Counted from the stretch's first letter, positions 1-9,976 are shown. The stretch: 64,000 bases of DNA from Crocinitomicaceae bacterium (GCA_020635955.1 JACJYW010000008.1:1-64000), one strand, 5' to 3'. The notes: generated by a model not told the origin, from the letters alone. Made by a program: numbers and translations.

Positions 1-1
1 A

Positions 2-1954
2 TACGGAATGATCTCAGCAATTGAAATAATGAATGACTCTGTAACATCTGGATCTTATGGTGTTGATGTTTATACTGATGACTATGATGTTATGGATGTG
101 ATAGTAGATAATATGTATATAGATGCATATGACTATGGTTTATTTGTTGGCGCATACTATAACGTTGATAATATTTCAATTACGAACTGTGAAGTTTATG
201 GAGATACTTTAGGTAATGGATTTGATTATGGTATCATGGTTGAATCTGATGACTCTTGGGATGTTACGAATATTACCATTGAACACAATAATTCACATGC
301 TTCTTCTTATGGTATTTATATTGGCGGAGATTATTTGGCCAACATTAGTGCTTCACATAATAACGTGAAATCAACTAATGATGGTATCAATTTGAATGGT
401 GTAAGTGAGAACATCAAAGTTGATAGCAACATGGTGTACGCAAACGCTTATAATGGCACTTCAATATATTCAGGGATTGCACTTGGTGGTGATGCCAATA
501 ATGTCTCAGTACAAGGGAACTATATAGATTCATATAATCAATATGGAATTTTGTTAAGTGATTTGGATGATGACGTTACGGTTCAGGACAATGAAATGCA
601 TTCATATATCCAGGTAAATAGCTCTTGGGGTATCTATGCTCAATACATGGGAGGTGTGAATAACGTGATCAACAAAAATAAGATCTTCACTGAAAATGAA
701 AATGCTGGAGTTTACTTAATTAACGACTATTTCTCAACTTCTGATCCTTTAGTTGTTTCAAATAACTTTATTACTGGATGTACATACTCAGTGTACATGT
801 ATCAAGTACAAGGAATTAATTTTATTCATAACAATATGTCTTCGGGGTCAAACCTACAAATGGCATATTTGGAGAATTCCTCTGAGATAAATATCTGGAA
901 CAATATATTCAGAAATCATACTTCTTCAGGTTTCATCTATGGAGCAACTGGAACATCAAACATTGTGATTGACTATAATGCTTATCATTATGATACAACA
1001 GTAGCAATGATGACAAGTGCTTCTGATTTTGGAACATTCACATCACCGTTTGATTTCATGACAGGTTCGTCATACGATCAGAATTCAATGTATCAGGATC
1101 CTATGTTCGTTAATGACACTACAGATCTGCACGTGTCTTGTTCAGCAACAGCATTGGTTGCAGGAGCACCGGTTGGTATTACAACTGATATTGATGGATT
1201 GCCAAGATCTACTTCTATGCCAACTATTGGGGCACATGAATTAGCACCAGTTATCACTAACCTATTACCAGATTCTACTCATTTTTGTGGCTCTGTGGTT
1301 CTTATGTCTCCTTATATAGGTTCTTACTTGTGGAGTACATCTGAAACTACTCAATCAATTACTGTTTCGTCTGCTGGTATGATCTACCTGACATACACTG
1401 ACGCTTGTGGAAATGATACTGACGATTCAACTGTAGTGTGGACAGAAACGCCAACAGCAGCATTCGTATGGGGAACTAACGTACTTCAGGCAGTATTCAA
1501 TAACCAATCAATTGGTGGAGCGACATATTCATGGGATTTCGGTGACGGAAACACAAGCACTCAAGAAAATCCTGTACATGATTATGCAACTGGAGGAACT
1601 TACCATGTTGTATTAACTGTTACAAATGCTTGTGGTGGTGTAGATACTACTTCTCAAGACCTTACTATTTCATTGGCAGGTATTGAAGAAGAGTCTTTAG
1701 AATCTAGAGGAATTAATGTTTATCCTAACCCAACTCAAGGGGATGTGGTTGTGGATTTCACACTTCTTTTAGGAGAAGATATCACGCTTATTGTAACTGA
1801 TATGGATGGTAGAATTGTTTACTCTGACATGATCTCAAATCAAGTTGGAGGTTACCAAAAACAATTAAACCTGTCTAACCTTTCTGATGGTATGTACTTC
1901 TTAAGAGTAGATACTGAAAACGAATCTATTACTAAGCGAATTGTAAAACAATAA
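2..1954 (+). CDS. T9SS surface protein with beta-helix and PKD domain (5' end outside window)
   Basis: The reading frame is open to the left edge, so the first methionine (base 8) is probably internal and the N-terminus with its signal peptide lies outside. The first ~400 visible residues are Asn-rich strand repeats of the right-handed parallel beta-helix type (recurring N-N-x-x and YGI/GIYI patterns). A PKD domain follows around residues 485-565, marked by WDFGDG and the conserved Y.V.LTVTN strand. The last ~75 residues are a type A T9SS sorting domain (NVYPNPTQGD, then DGMYFLRV and a KRIVKQ end). The protein is therefore exported through the outer membrane and likely attached to the cell surface as an adhesin or carbohydrate-binding protein; its ligand cannot be told. 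Confidence 0.88.
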   Translation, partial: YGMISAIEIMNDSVTSGSYGVDVYTDDYDVMDVIVDNMYIDAYDYGLFVGAYYNVDNISITNCEVYGDTLGNGFDYGIMVESDDSWDVTNITIEHNNSHASSYGIYIGGDYLANISASHNNVKSTNDGINLNGVSENIKVDSNMVYANAYNGTSIYSGIALGGDANNVSVQGNYIDSYNQYGILLSDLDDDVTVQDNEMHSYIQVNSSWGIYAQYMGGVNNVINKNKIFTENENAGVYLINDYFSTSDPLVVSNNFITGCTYSVYMYQVQGINFIHNNMSSGSNLQMAYLENSSEINIWNNIFRNHTSSGFIYGATGTSNIVIDYNAYHYDTTVAMMTSASDFGTFTSPFDFMTGSSYDQNSMYQDPMFVNDTTDLHVSCSATALVAGAPVGITTDIDGLPRSTSMPTIGAHELAPVITNLLPDSTHFCGSVVLMSPYIGSYLWSTSETTQSITVSSAGMIYLTYTDACGNDTDDSTVVWTETPTAAFVWGTNVLQAVFNNQSIGGATYSWDFGDGNTSTQENPVHDYATGGTYHVVLTVTNACGGVDTTSQDLTISLAGIEEESLESRGINVYPNPTQGDVVVDFTLLLGEDITLIVTDMDGRIVYSDMISNQVGGYQKQLNLSNLSDGMYFLRVDTENESITKRIVKQ

Positions 1955-1972
1955 TCGTTATAGTAGAATATT

Positions 1973-2014
1973 AAAAAAGCCCTGTTGTCTTTGATAACAG
2001 GGCTTTTTGTTTTT
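1973..2014. terminator. Bidirectional rho-independent terminator
   Basis: A perfect stem (AAAAAGCCCTGTT / AACAGGGCTTTTT) with a nine-base loop ends in a T-run on the plus strand and is preceded by an A-run that serves as T-run on the minus strand. It lies between two convergent genes and fits termination of both. Confidence 0.9.
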
Positions 2015-2027
2015 AAGTCAATTTGTG

Positions 2028-2885
2028 TTAATTAACAATGTGCTTAACTGTTTTAATATTACCTTGTTTGTCTTCAATTACGACATGTAGAATTCCAATT
2101 TGATCCGAAAGGTGAATTTCATTCTTAGAATCATATAATGTTTGCTCTAACACTTTTTGTCCTAGAGAATTATAGAAAGTGACTTTTTCCAAATTGTCTC
2201 CCTCTATAAAGATATTTCCGTTAGATGGATTCGGATAAATATTAAGGGCACTCTCTTCTTCTTCTATTGCTGCAGAAGTTAATGTATAGCAAATTGTTAA
2301 TTCTGGGTGTAGTGCAGTATTTGCCTCTTCCTTAGATGCAAAAACCAATCTTGAATAAACTGCCTCTGTTTGTAATCTTAGCATTATGCCGTAATTATTT
2401 CCCGAATCATAAATATCCTGAAAGATATCTGTTACATCAATATCAGTATAGTTCTGAGTTGGGCTTGTACTTTGAGCCAATGTAACTTGATTTGTAGTGG
2501 TTGTAGTAGGTTTATTATTCCAAGTTGCCGTATTTTCTTCCCAAGGGTCAGTAACTCTTTGAATATAGGAAGCATTATTACCACTATGATCACCATTACC
2601 ATGGGGACTAACATGTGTGTAAAACGAAAGCTTAGCACTATCAATGGTGGCCCCAGCGGGTATTGTATAGTCAAAATGAATTAATGATCTCGCAATTGAG
2701 ATATCCCCACTATACGTCCATGCATTTGAGAGCAAATCAAAATAGTTACCATAATTTGTGTCTTCATAACCGGGTCGATTTAAAACGAAAACATCTGCAT
2801 CAGCTTTTACAGTTATACAACTATCAGACTGGCTGAATGACATTAAAACGCATGACATTGATAAAAGAGTAAATTTTATTTTCAT
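2028..2885 (-). CDS. DNRLRE domain protein with T9SS sorting domain
   Basis: It has a signal peptide (MKIKFTLLSMSCVLMSFSQ) and then a single DNRLRE-type domain of ~170 residues. Typical marks are the start with xADxFV, the SLIHFD strand, the WEENTATWNNKP motif and a YGIMLRL segment followed by HPELTICY. The domain is a beta-sandwich found in secreted, often carbohydrate-associated proteins. Residues ~210-285 form a T9SS sorting domain (NIYPNPSNGNIFIEG, C-terminal KTVKHIVN). It lies 39 bp downstream of the PepSY-like gene on the same strand and may share its transcript. Function beyond surface display is unknown. Confidence 0.85.
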   Translation of the reverse strand: MKIKFTLLSMSCVLMSFSQSDSCITVKADADVFVLNRPGYEDTNYGNYFDLLSNAWTYSGDISIARSLIHFDYTIPAGATIDSAKLSFYTHVSPHGNGDHSGNNASYIQRVTDPWEENTATWNNKPTTTTTNQVTLAQSTSPTQNYTDIDVTDIFQDIYDSGNNYGIMLRLQTEAVYSRLVFASKEEANTALHPELTICYTLTSAAIEEEESALNIYPNPSNGNIFIEGDNLEKVTFYNSLGQKVLEQTLYDSKNEIHLSDQIGILHVVIEDKQGNIKTVKHIVN

Positions 2886-2924
2886 AAAGTTTTGATTTTA
2901 ATAAGCCCAAGATATAATTTCTTC

Positions 2925-3464
2925 TTAATTCACGGTCTCAGATTCGTTTTCAAGAATCTCTTTATCAACATTATCCTTGTTGATCTCTTCCCCATTCTCG
3001 TTAACGTAAACCACCAGTTTGGTTGCTTTACCCTTTCTTAATCTAATGCGATAAACGTAGGTTCCTTTTTTAAGGTTTAGCTCCTTTTCTCCGCTTTCCA
3101 ATTTGAAATCCGGGTATTTTGTAGAAGCATAATTTTTCACCGCTTCAGGAAGTTTTTCGACATTTTTCAACCAATAATAGGTGGTAGCTGATATTCCTGA
3201 GCCATCATCCATATATCTGGCTCGTTGTCTTAGCCCATCCTGATCAAAAATAACCACATATTTGGTGTGCAATTTGTCTTTGCCTTGCCAGGTTCTTTTT
3301 TCCCAACGTACAATTTTTGAAGGATTGTATTTTGTTTTGAAAGTGCTTGTTACTGCAGAAGGAACTTCAGATTCCTGAACAACTGTGTTTGTCCAGTTTT
3401 GATCCTGTGTAAATGATACTGTGGTCACAACCGCAGTAAATAAAGTAAGCATGAGTATTTTCAT
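2925..3464 (-). CDS. Periplasmic PepSY-like protein
   Basis: A signal peptide ending near VSFTQ is followed by two related ~60-residue halves. Each has the VPxAVxxTFKxKYP / LPEAVKNYASTKYPDF pattern of the PepSY-like, 'putative beta-lactamase-inhibitor-like' family common in Bacteroidota. The C-terminus is acidic. These proteins are small periplasmic or surface proteins of uncertain role; the similarity to beta-lactamase inhibitor is structural and does not imply inhibition. It is separated from the giant upstream gene by a terminator-like hairpin, and the DNRLRE gene follows closely. Confidence 0.75.
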   Translation of the reverse strand: MKILMLTLFTAVVTTVSFTQDQNWTNTVVQESEVPSAVTSTFKTKYNPSKIVRWEKRTWQGKDKLHTKYVVIFDQDGLRQRARYMDDGSGISATTYYWLKNVEKLPEAVKNYASTKYPDFKLESGEKELNLKKGTYVYRIRLRKGKATKLVVYVNENGEEINKDNVDKEILENESETVN

Positions 3465-3519
3465 AATTGATCAATTTTCTTTTCTGAAATTTAATCAATC
3501 ATTTCAATAATGAAATTAA

Positions 3520-3573
3520 CAGGCCGCTAATTATTCGACATTCTAAAAAAGAAGTGAAGTAATTAACGGCCTG
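3520..3573 (-). terminator. Terminator-like inverted repeat after the giant LamG gene
   Basis: CAGGCCGCTAATTA and TAATTAACGGCCTG pair over 14 bp with one mismatch and a 26-base loop, directly downstream of the stop of the 1902-aa gene on the minus strand. The T-run after the stem is weak, so this may be a processing or attenuation hairpin. Confidence 0.5.
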
Positions 3574-3585
3574 ATTTTAATGTTG

Positions 3586-6500
3586 TTAGTAAGCAAATTT
3601 GAATTGTAGACTTACACTAGTATTCGAAAGGAAGTAAATACCACTTTCCATTCCATTAGGAAGCTCAATAAGATGAGTTGTTACATCATTTGCAATGATA
3701 TATGTTTGGATCAATTTACCTTCAGCAGAGTAAAGATTGAATTGATTTCCTGAAATACCGTCCCATCCCTGGATCATGATCTGATTGTTTACTTTGTAAT
3801 AAGTAAACAATACCTCCTGAACATCATTATCAATACTAAGTTGTGTTCCAACTGAGTAAGTTTCTTCAGTTTCACAACCATGAGCATCTGTTACAACTAG
3901 AGTATAGTCACCAGTTGATAGGCCATAGATATTTTGAGTTGCATCACCTGTATTCCATGAATAAGAATAAGGAGGTGTACCACCATTTATACTTACTTCA
4001 ATGCTTCCATCATAACCAGCCAACTCTTCAATTATCGTTTCATTTAAGTTGATAACAGATGGCTGATTGATAACAAAGTTGAATGAATTTTGTGAGCAAA
4101 GATCAGATAAGCCTAAAACAGAAATTTCATAGATACCTGAGGTTAGATCAGATACGATTAATGGATCACCATATCCATTCATTGGAGTTGTATTTCCATT
4201 TGATATCACTGAGTAATCTATCATAGAAGGAACATCAAGATCCAGCATGATCTCCCCATCTGATTCACCAAAACAACTAGCCGCAGTAGTAAAATTGTCA
4301 TAGCTTTTGCCAACATGGACAACAAATCGCGGTGCAGATGTTGTGTCTGACATTTCAAAAGCAAAAGAAGATCCTTCTTCTATCAAGAACATATCACCAG
4401 AGTATGAATCTTCCAAATACATACAAGGCACATCCATCTCAGAAACATTTGTAAATTCAATGGTATAGGTTCCATTTTGGAAAACTATTGCTTTAAGAGG
4501 AATAGAGAATTCCTGACCAGTTTTATCAAAAGAGTGAACGGTCAATTCTTCAGCTTGTTGATTAACCAAAGCTAATTGAGGATAAGACCCCCATCCACCA
4601 TACCATTTGGCAGCATCAAAATCAAGTTCCATAGCATCAATGGCTCCATCAATGTGACGCATAACAGCTTCATCAAATTGCTGATTTCCGTTTAATTTAA
4701 TGGTCATACCAGGGCTGTAAGTATTACTTCTGAAGAACCCCTGATCAACATTTGATTTTACACCTTCTGTAGCTGTAAGTGCTGAAGTTCCTGATGTTGC
4801 ATACACCCAGAATGCTTGCTGTGAGGCAATGTACTGGGACCCCCCATTAGTAGACGCACCAGCCACATAAGTAGCGTATTGCTCGTTGTCCGGATTCAAT
4901 ACGTAAATGGCATTTGCCATATTTGTTTTAATCCAGTCAGCATCATCCCAGTCAATTGTTGATGGATAAGGGTTACCAACAAGGTTCCAACCATCTTCAT
5001 CCGGTAATCCAGCACTTGTGAAAGTTACTGGTATTGAAATATTTCCCTGATTTGGCACACCTTTAACGTCAAAAGTGAAGGCAGCTGTTCCTGAATATGT
5101 GTCACCACACCAAATTTGAAGCCCTTGACCAGCCTGCATTACTTGGGTAGAACCTGAACATGGAATCCATCCATCACCAGAAGCAGGAAAAGTTTCGTCA
5201 TAAGTATATACGGAGGTAAAACTGAAACTAGGGTAAGTTGAACCACTGTACCCAGAAGTAACAAAATCGTCATTGTATTGACCAACAGTTGCTCCCTGTA
5301 CAGGGCTTGCAAAATAATGCCAGTACGTTGCTCCCGCATCTATATAACGCTCCATAGTAATGTCTCCTGTAATAGCTCCGGTACTTGTGATCTCTCCAAT
5401 ATTTCCTGTTCCTAAGGCGTTGGAAACAACTGTTAAACTGTCATTCGTTTCAAATGAACCGTTAACCAAAGAAAATGTTCCATATAAATTAATGGCACCG
5501 TTGGCCACTTGAACATTAGTAACATTATCAACGATCATATTGTCAATATCCAGCGTGCTGTTCAACATCAAATTTTGAGTTGCGAATAAGCCGTTGAATG
5601 ACATGGTACCATCATTCGAAATAATGGATCCATCTAATAAAAAGTCACCAGTTAGCGAAAGGTTAAATCCATTTAGATCAACTGTTGCTCCTGTTTCAAC
5701 TGTCAAACCACCAATTTGTCTATCCATATCAAGAATTGGCTGATTAGTTACGTCTGGGATTTTTATATCAGAACCTGAAGGAGGAACAGAAGTTGGCAAC
5801 CAGTTATTTCCTGTATTCCAATCTGTGCTTGTATTACCTGTCCAGATAAATTCTTTGGAATCAAGCATTATTTCTTTTCTACCTGTATAGGTAATATTCA
5901 ATTCATCTGAACCAATACTCAATGTAGCAAGGTTATCTACCCATGGGGTGTCTTCAGCATCCTGTCTATCTAACAGATACATTGAGTTTTCACTTGTTAC
6001 TGTGAAAAGTGGATGATTGGTGTATATGTAAGAAACATCATAAGATTCACCTCCAGCTCCTGTTTGCCATACACCATAATAATGGTTGCCAGAAACGAAT
6101 GCTAAAACTCCTGATTGATCATCCGGATCCTGTTCAACCACATAAATATGGATTCCATCTAATGAACCTGATACACTAGAAATTTCAATTTGATCTCCAT
6201 CACAACCAGAGAAAGCTAGTGACTGACCAGCCCATGAACCAGGATATAGATAGGTTGAACTGTTCCCAACTGGAGCACTTGAAGTTACCCAGTCCGCACC
6301 AGCACTCATATTCACCATGGTTCCGTTATTTCCATTGGCCACATCTGTTACAGATGATCCGGACCCATCATTAAAGGTATAGTAAACCTCCAATCCACTT
6401 TCACCACCTTCAAAGGTAGTGCACATTGAATTTCTAATCTCTGTTTCTGTTTTAGCTATAGACCAAATTCTTACTTCATCTATATCACCACTAAACTCAG

Positions 6501-9294
6501 TAGTTGGTCCTGTTGGGCCGTTAAATGTGGTTGCTTCAGAACCAATAGAAACAAATCCATATCTAGTATTTCCGGTACCAAATGCTGTTCCCTGTGTGAT
6601 TTGATTATCTAACACACCATCAATATAAATAGAAGCCTTACCATTATCATACACGCCAACAACATGATGCCACTGACCATCATTAATTGTTGTAGTACTT
6701 CCCATATCCAATTGTCCTGCATTGGTTCTAACATCCCATTCGATTTGACCTGTACCGGCACCATTACCATTAACTCCAAGTCTCCAATATTCATTTCTGT
6801 CATATGAGGCAATGATCTGGTTTGCACCATTTGATGTTCTGACCCATGCTTCAACTGTTACAGCATTATAAGAGGTCCCTTGATAGAAGAAACCATCTAT
6901 TGCCACATAATCATTTGCTCCGTCAAAATTCAATGCTGTACCCGCTTCTCCTGAAAATTTGAATCCAACAGTATCACTATCAGCACAACCGCCTCCATCA
7001 TCAACAACTACCCAATATGTTCCAGGTGTGGAAACATTAATTGTCTGTGTTGTTGCTCCAGTACTCCAGCTATAATTTGTGAAACCGGCACCAGCATCAA
7101 AAGTTGTGGACCCGGCACCACATGATTCTACCACATCAGGACCAAGATCCAGCGGAGTTCCCCCACTAATAGTCACAGTTACAGCAGTTCTCGGACTCTC
7201 ACAGGCTTCACAAGAATAGGCATATCCGGCATCAATCCAGTCAGTTCCTGCATCCATATTGAACATGGTACCATCCTGGCCACCAATTAGATCTGTTAAG
7301 GTTGTACCAGCTCCATCCTGGAATGAATAATAAATGGATAGCCCATTTACATCTCCATTAGGACACTCGCTCATCCCAGCTTGAATTTCTGCTTGAGATT
7401 TTGCAGTTGTCCAGATTCTGAATTCGTCAATATCTCCCTGAAATCTTTGTACAGTTTGAGTACCATTAAATGAAGCTGTTTCTGATCCGGTACCAATAAA
7501 TCCATATCGCGTGGAACCAATACCAAATGTAGACCCTAAGGCAGCTGTTCCATCAAGTAAACCATCAATATAAATAAAGGCGTTCCCATTATCATAAACA
7601 CCGGCCACATGGTGCCAGTTACCATCAATAACGGTTCCAGAACTAGCTAAATCAAGAATACCAGCATCTGTTCCAATGCTCCATGTCACCTGTCCTGTGG
7701 ACCCACCTGTTGATGAAACACCAAGTCTCCAGTAATCACTTCTGTCATAAGATGAAATGATCTGAGCACCGGTTTTAGTCGTTCTAATCCAGGCTTCAAC
7801 CGTTACTTCAGTATTTCCTGTACTTTGATAGAAAGAGTTCAAAGCAACATAATCATTAGAACCATCAAAATTCAAACCATAGTTTTGATCAACGGCAGCA
7901 ACATAATAAGTTGTTGAAGCAGCAATTACTGGCGTGGTGTACACTGCTCCTGAATCGAGAAAGGTACCACCGGTTGGAGAATCATACCAGTTGTATACTC
8001 CCGTTGATCCGGATGCTGTTAGATCTGCCGTTCCAGGCCCTATTCTACACGTATCACTGGCTGTTGGAGAAGTTGGAGTTGAACCAAGACCTCCTTCAGA
8101 AATAACAATGGTATCTGAACTGAAACAACCGCCTCCGGCATCTACCTCAACCCAATATGTCCCGGGAGTTGATACATTAATTGACTGCGTTATTTCTGCA
8201 GTACTCCAGTTATAGCCAACAAAACCTGATCCAGCATCAAGGTTTATTGTACCAAGGCCGCAAGAAGTAAAGTAATCAGGACCCAAATCAGGTGCTGATC
8301 CTGCAGAAACAGTAGCTGTTACTGTAGTTCTTGCACTTTCACAACTTTCACAGTAATAATCTCTGTCTGACTCGATCCAGTCAGTAGCTGCATCCATGTT
8401 AATCATTGTTCCATCATTGGAACCTGCCAGGTCAGTTACAGTTGATGAACCTGTGCCATCTTCCATTTGATAATATATATCCAATCCTGCTTCGGCACCA
8501 GTTAAACATCCGTACATGTTATCCTGAATTTCAGGTTGAGTTCTTGCTACACTCCAAATTCTAACTTCTTCAATATCACCATTAAATATACTGCTTGGCC
8601 CAGTTGGTCCATTGAAAGTTGTAGCTTCAGAACCAATTCCTATAAATCCAAATCTTGTATTTCCTGAACCAAATGTTGTTCCGAAAGTTGTTTGATTATC
8701 TAGTTGCCCATCAATATAGATAGATGCAGTTCCATTGTCGTATACGGCAGCAATATGGTGCCATAAACCGTCATCAATAGTAGAAACACTACCAAAATCC
8801 AATTGACCTGAGTTGGTCATCAGATCCCATTCAATTTGACCAGTTCCACCACCATTCCCATTCACTCCAAGTCTCCAGTATTCATTTCTATCAAATGAAG
8901 CAATGATCTGGTTTGCACCAGAAGATGTTCGAATCCATGCCTCCACGGTTATGGCTGTGTGACCGGTTGACGAATAGCTATAATTTTGAATAGCTACGCG
9001 ATCATTAGCTCCGTCAAAGTTCAATCCATTATTGATGTCTGCAGACGACACAAAATATTGCGTTGTAGAAGAAATTGTTGGGGTAATATAGGTTGAGCCA
9101 GATCCCAGGTAGTTTCCGCCAGTTGAAGCATCATACCAGGAATAATAACCTGTAGAACCTCCAGAAGCCCCTAATGTTGCAACTCCCGTACCAATGCGAC
9201 AGGTATCGTGTCCAGTTGGAGCAATAGTAGGGCATTGCCCAAAAAGGTTAATAGCAGTTAAGAGGGAAAGAGAGAAAAGTAGTTTTTTTTTCAT
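3586..9294 (-). CDS. Giant surface protein: three LamG domains, Ig-like and SprB repeats, divergent T9SS end
   Basis: It has a signal peptide (MKKKLLFSLSLLTAINLFGQ), then an Ig-like module beginning CPTIAPTG, repeated with the next LamG. Three concanavalin/LamG-type domains sit at about residues 90-325, 473-705 and 788-1040, each with GLNFDG.ND.VA, VEAWIRT, YWRLGV, WHHVAGVYDNG and IDEVRIW motifs. They are separated by short modules ending in NVSTPGTYWV. A beta-rich region follows: 'FIWTGNTSTDWNTGNNW' near 1185, a long T9SS-associated middle, then a SprB-type repeat near 1740-1800 (GGTPPYSYSWNTG). The last ~80 residues resemble a sorting domain but lack the usual YPNP and KRxxK, so export by T9SS is likely but less certain. 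It is probably a large cell-surface adhesin. It lies 19 bp after the 88-aa gene. Confidence 0.85.
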   Translation of the reverse strand: MKKKLLFSLSLLTAINLFGQCPTIAPTGHDTCRIGTGVATLGASGGSTGYYSWYDASTGGNYLGSGSTYITPTISSTTQYFVSSADINNGLNFDGANDRVAIQNYSYSSTGHTAITVEAWIRTSSGANQIIASFDRNEYWRLGVNGNGGGTGQIEWDLMTNSGQLDFGSVSTIDDGLWHHIAAVYDNGTASIYIDGQLDNQTTFGTTFGSGNTRFGFIGIGSEATTFNGPTGPSSIFNGDIEEVRIWSVARTQPEIQDNMYGCLTGAEAGLDIYYQMEDGTGSSTVTDLAGSNDGTMINMDAATDWIESDRDYYCESCESARTTVTATVSAGSAPDLGPDYFTSCGLGTINLDAGSGFVGYNWSTAEITQSINVSTPGTYWVEVDAGGGCFSSDTIVISEGGLGSTPTSPTASDTCRIGPGTADLTASGSTGVYNWYDSPTGGTFLDSGAVYTTPVIAASTTYYVAAVDQNYGLNFDGSNDYVALNSFYQSTGNTEVTVEAWIRTTKTGAQIISSYDRSDYWRLGVSSTGGSTGQVTWSIGTDAGILDLASSGTVIDGNWHHVAGVYDNGNAFIYIDGLLDGTAALGSTFGIGSTRYGFIGTGSETASFNGTQTVQRFQGDIDEFRIWTTAKSQAEIQAGMSECPNGDVNGLSIYYSFQDGAGTTLTDLIGGQDGTMFNMDAGTDWIDAGYAYSCEACESPRTAVTVTISGGTPLDLGPDVVESCGAGSTTFDAGAGFTNYSWSTGATTQTINVSTPGTYWVVVDDGGGCADSDTVGFKFSGEAGTALNFDGANDYVAIDGFFYQGTSYNAVTVEAWVRTSNGANQIIASYDRNEYWRLGVNGNGAGTGQIEWDVRTNAGQLDMGSTTTINDGQWHHVVGVYDNGKASIYIDGVLDNQITQGTAFGTGNTRYGFVSIGSEATTFNGPTGPTTEFSGDIDEVRIWSIAKTETEIRNSMCTTFEGGESGLEVYYTFNDGSGSSVTDVANGNNGTMVNMSAGADWVTSSAPVGNSSTYLYPGSWAGQSLAFSGCDGDQIEISSVSGSLDGIHIYVVEQDPDDQSGVLAFVSGNHYYGVWQTGAGGESYDVSYIYTNHPLFTVTSENSMYLLDRQDAEDTPWVDNLATLSIGSDELNITYTGRKEIMLDSKEFIWTGNTSTDWNTGNNWLPTSVPPSGSDIKIPDVTNQPILDMDRQIGGLTVETGATVDLNGFNLSLTGDFLLDGSIISNDGTMSFNGLFATQNLMLNSTLDIDNMIVDNVTNVQVANGAINLYGTFSLVNGSFETNDSLTVVSNALGTGNIGEITSTGAITGDITMERYIDAGATYWHYFASPVQGATVGQYNDDFVTSGYSGSTYPSFSFTSVYTYDETFPASGDGWIPCSGSTQVMQAGQGLQIWCGDTYSGTAAFTFDVKGVPNQGNISIPVTFTSAGLPDEDGWNLVGNPYPSTIDWDDADWIKTNMANAIYVLNPDNEQYATYVAGASTNGGSQYIASQQAFWVYATSGTSALTATEGVKSNVDQGFFRSNTYSPGMTIKLNGNQQFDEAVMRHIDGAIDAMELDFDAAKWYGGWGSYPQLALVNQQAEELTVHSFDKTGQEFSIPLKAIVFQNGTYTIEFTNVSEMDVPCMYLEDSYSGDMFLIEEGSSFAFEMSDTTSAPRFVVHVGKSYDNFTTAASCFGESDGEIMLDLDVPSMIDYSVISNGNTTPMNGYGDPLIVSDLTSGIYEISVLGLSDLCSQNSFNFVINQPSVINLNETIIEELAGYDGSIEVSINGGTPPYSYSWNTGDATQNIYGLSTGDYTLVVTDAHGCETEETYSVGTQLSIDNDVQEVLFTYYKVNNQIMIQGWDGISGNQFNLYSAEGKLIQTYIIANDVTTHLIELPNGMESGIYFLSNTSVSLQFKFAY
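6175..9030 (-). repeat. Three intragenic LamG repeat units
   Basis: Three ~700-bp units inside the giant gene (about 8320-9030, 7180-7880 and 6175-6935) encode near-identical LamG domains. The first and third are most alike, sharing runs such as GANQIIAS.DRNEYWRLG and GSEATTFNGPTGP. They arose by internal duplication and are candidates for copy-number change by recombination. Confidence 0.8.
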
Positions 9295-9313
9295 GGCTAC
9301 TTATTTTATTTAG

Positions 9314-9580
9314 TTAGGAGGTATAGTTTTTTCTATGTTTTAGTCTGTATATGAAAGATATTCCCAGTAATACAGCTGCAATGAGCAAAAAAATAATTCC
9401 AGTGTCCACAGGCACACAGGTACTTGGATCCCAGCATGGGTTACCAGCAGGGGGTACAGTAGGTGAACCCGTTCCAGTCGGCGCTCCCATAGGAGGAAGC
9501 GAAGGCTGGGCAAACATCAACTTCACGGAAAGTAAAGTCACAAGAGTAAGTAAAATTTTATACGAATTTTTCATTTTCAA
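9314..9580 (-). CDS. Small secreted protein with C-terminal transmembrane sorting-like signal
   Basis: 88 residues. A signal peptide ends near LMFAQ, a Pro/Gly-rich spacer with two cysteines (CWDPSTC) follows, then a VPVDTG motif, one hydrophobic helix (IIFLLIAAVLLGISFIY) and a basic tail (RLKHRK). This three-part end resembles the small 'PID-CTERM'-type proteins of Bacteroidota, which carry P-[IV]-D-G-G before the helix; here the motif is PVDTG. It is the first gene of a likely two-gene unit with the giant LamG gene 19 bp downstream. A role as a membrane-anchored or protease-processed surface peptide is inference. Confidence 0.75.
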   Translation of the reverse strand: MKMKNSYKILLTLVTLLSVKLMFAQPSLPPMGAPTGTGSPTVPPAGNPCWDPSTCVPVDTGIIFLLIAAVLLGISFIYRLKHRKNYTS

Positions 9581-9976
9581 ATACGATTGATCGTAGTGTA
9601 TTTACATGTAATACCCGGCTAATTTAAGAATTTAAGTTTATATACTTAGCAACAGTAATGAACTTAAATTCGTTAATTCCTAGTTTCTTACTCACCTAAA
9701 ACAATTAGACAAACTAAAGTTGTAGTGTTGAGGTTGATCTAGCAATCTTTTCTGAACACAAAACTGAAACAATGCTCATGCGGCCAATAGGTTAAATGTC
9801 ACTAAGTAATGATTTATTTTCACTGACTTTCACAGTTTTTAGTACAACAATAAATTATTATCGACAAATGACATCATTTTTGGGATATTCTGTTAAAGCA
9901 GAAGGCCCTTATCTGATCATGGAGGTATTCCCAACAAAATCACTAATTTTGCAGGCCTAATTCACCAACCGTTAAA
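9581..9976. other. 396-bp divergent intergenic region with an 11-bp hairpin
   Basis: This is the spacer between the 88-aa gene (leftward) and ileS (rightward). It holds a perfect 11-bp inverted repeat, GAATTTAAGTT (9628-9638) and AACTTAAATTC (9661-9671), with a 22-base loop. It also holds a TAnnTTTG box close to ileS. I see no gene, tRNA or known riboswitch/T-box pattern in it. Confidence 0.5.
9944..9951 (+). promoter_or_regulatory. Bacteroidota -7 box for ileS
   Basis: TAATTTTG matches the TAnnTTTG consensus and lies 25 bases before the ileS start, implying a leader of ~19 bases. No clear TTG -33 element is present. Confidence 0.5.

Noticed and set aside
7934..8215. 93-codon plus-strand frame
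   Set aside because: It is antisense to the LamG region of the giant gene.
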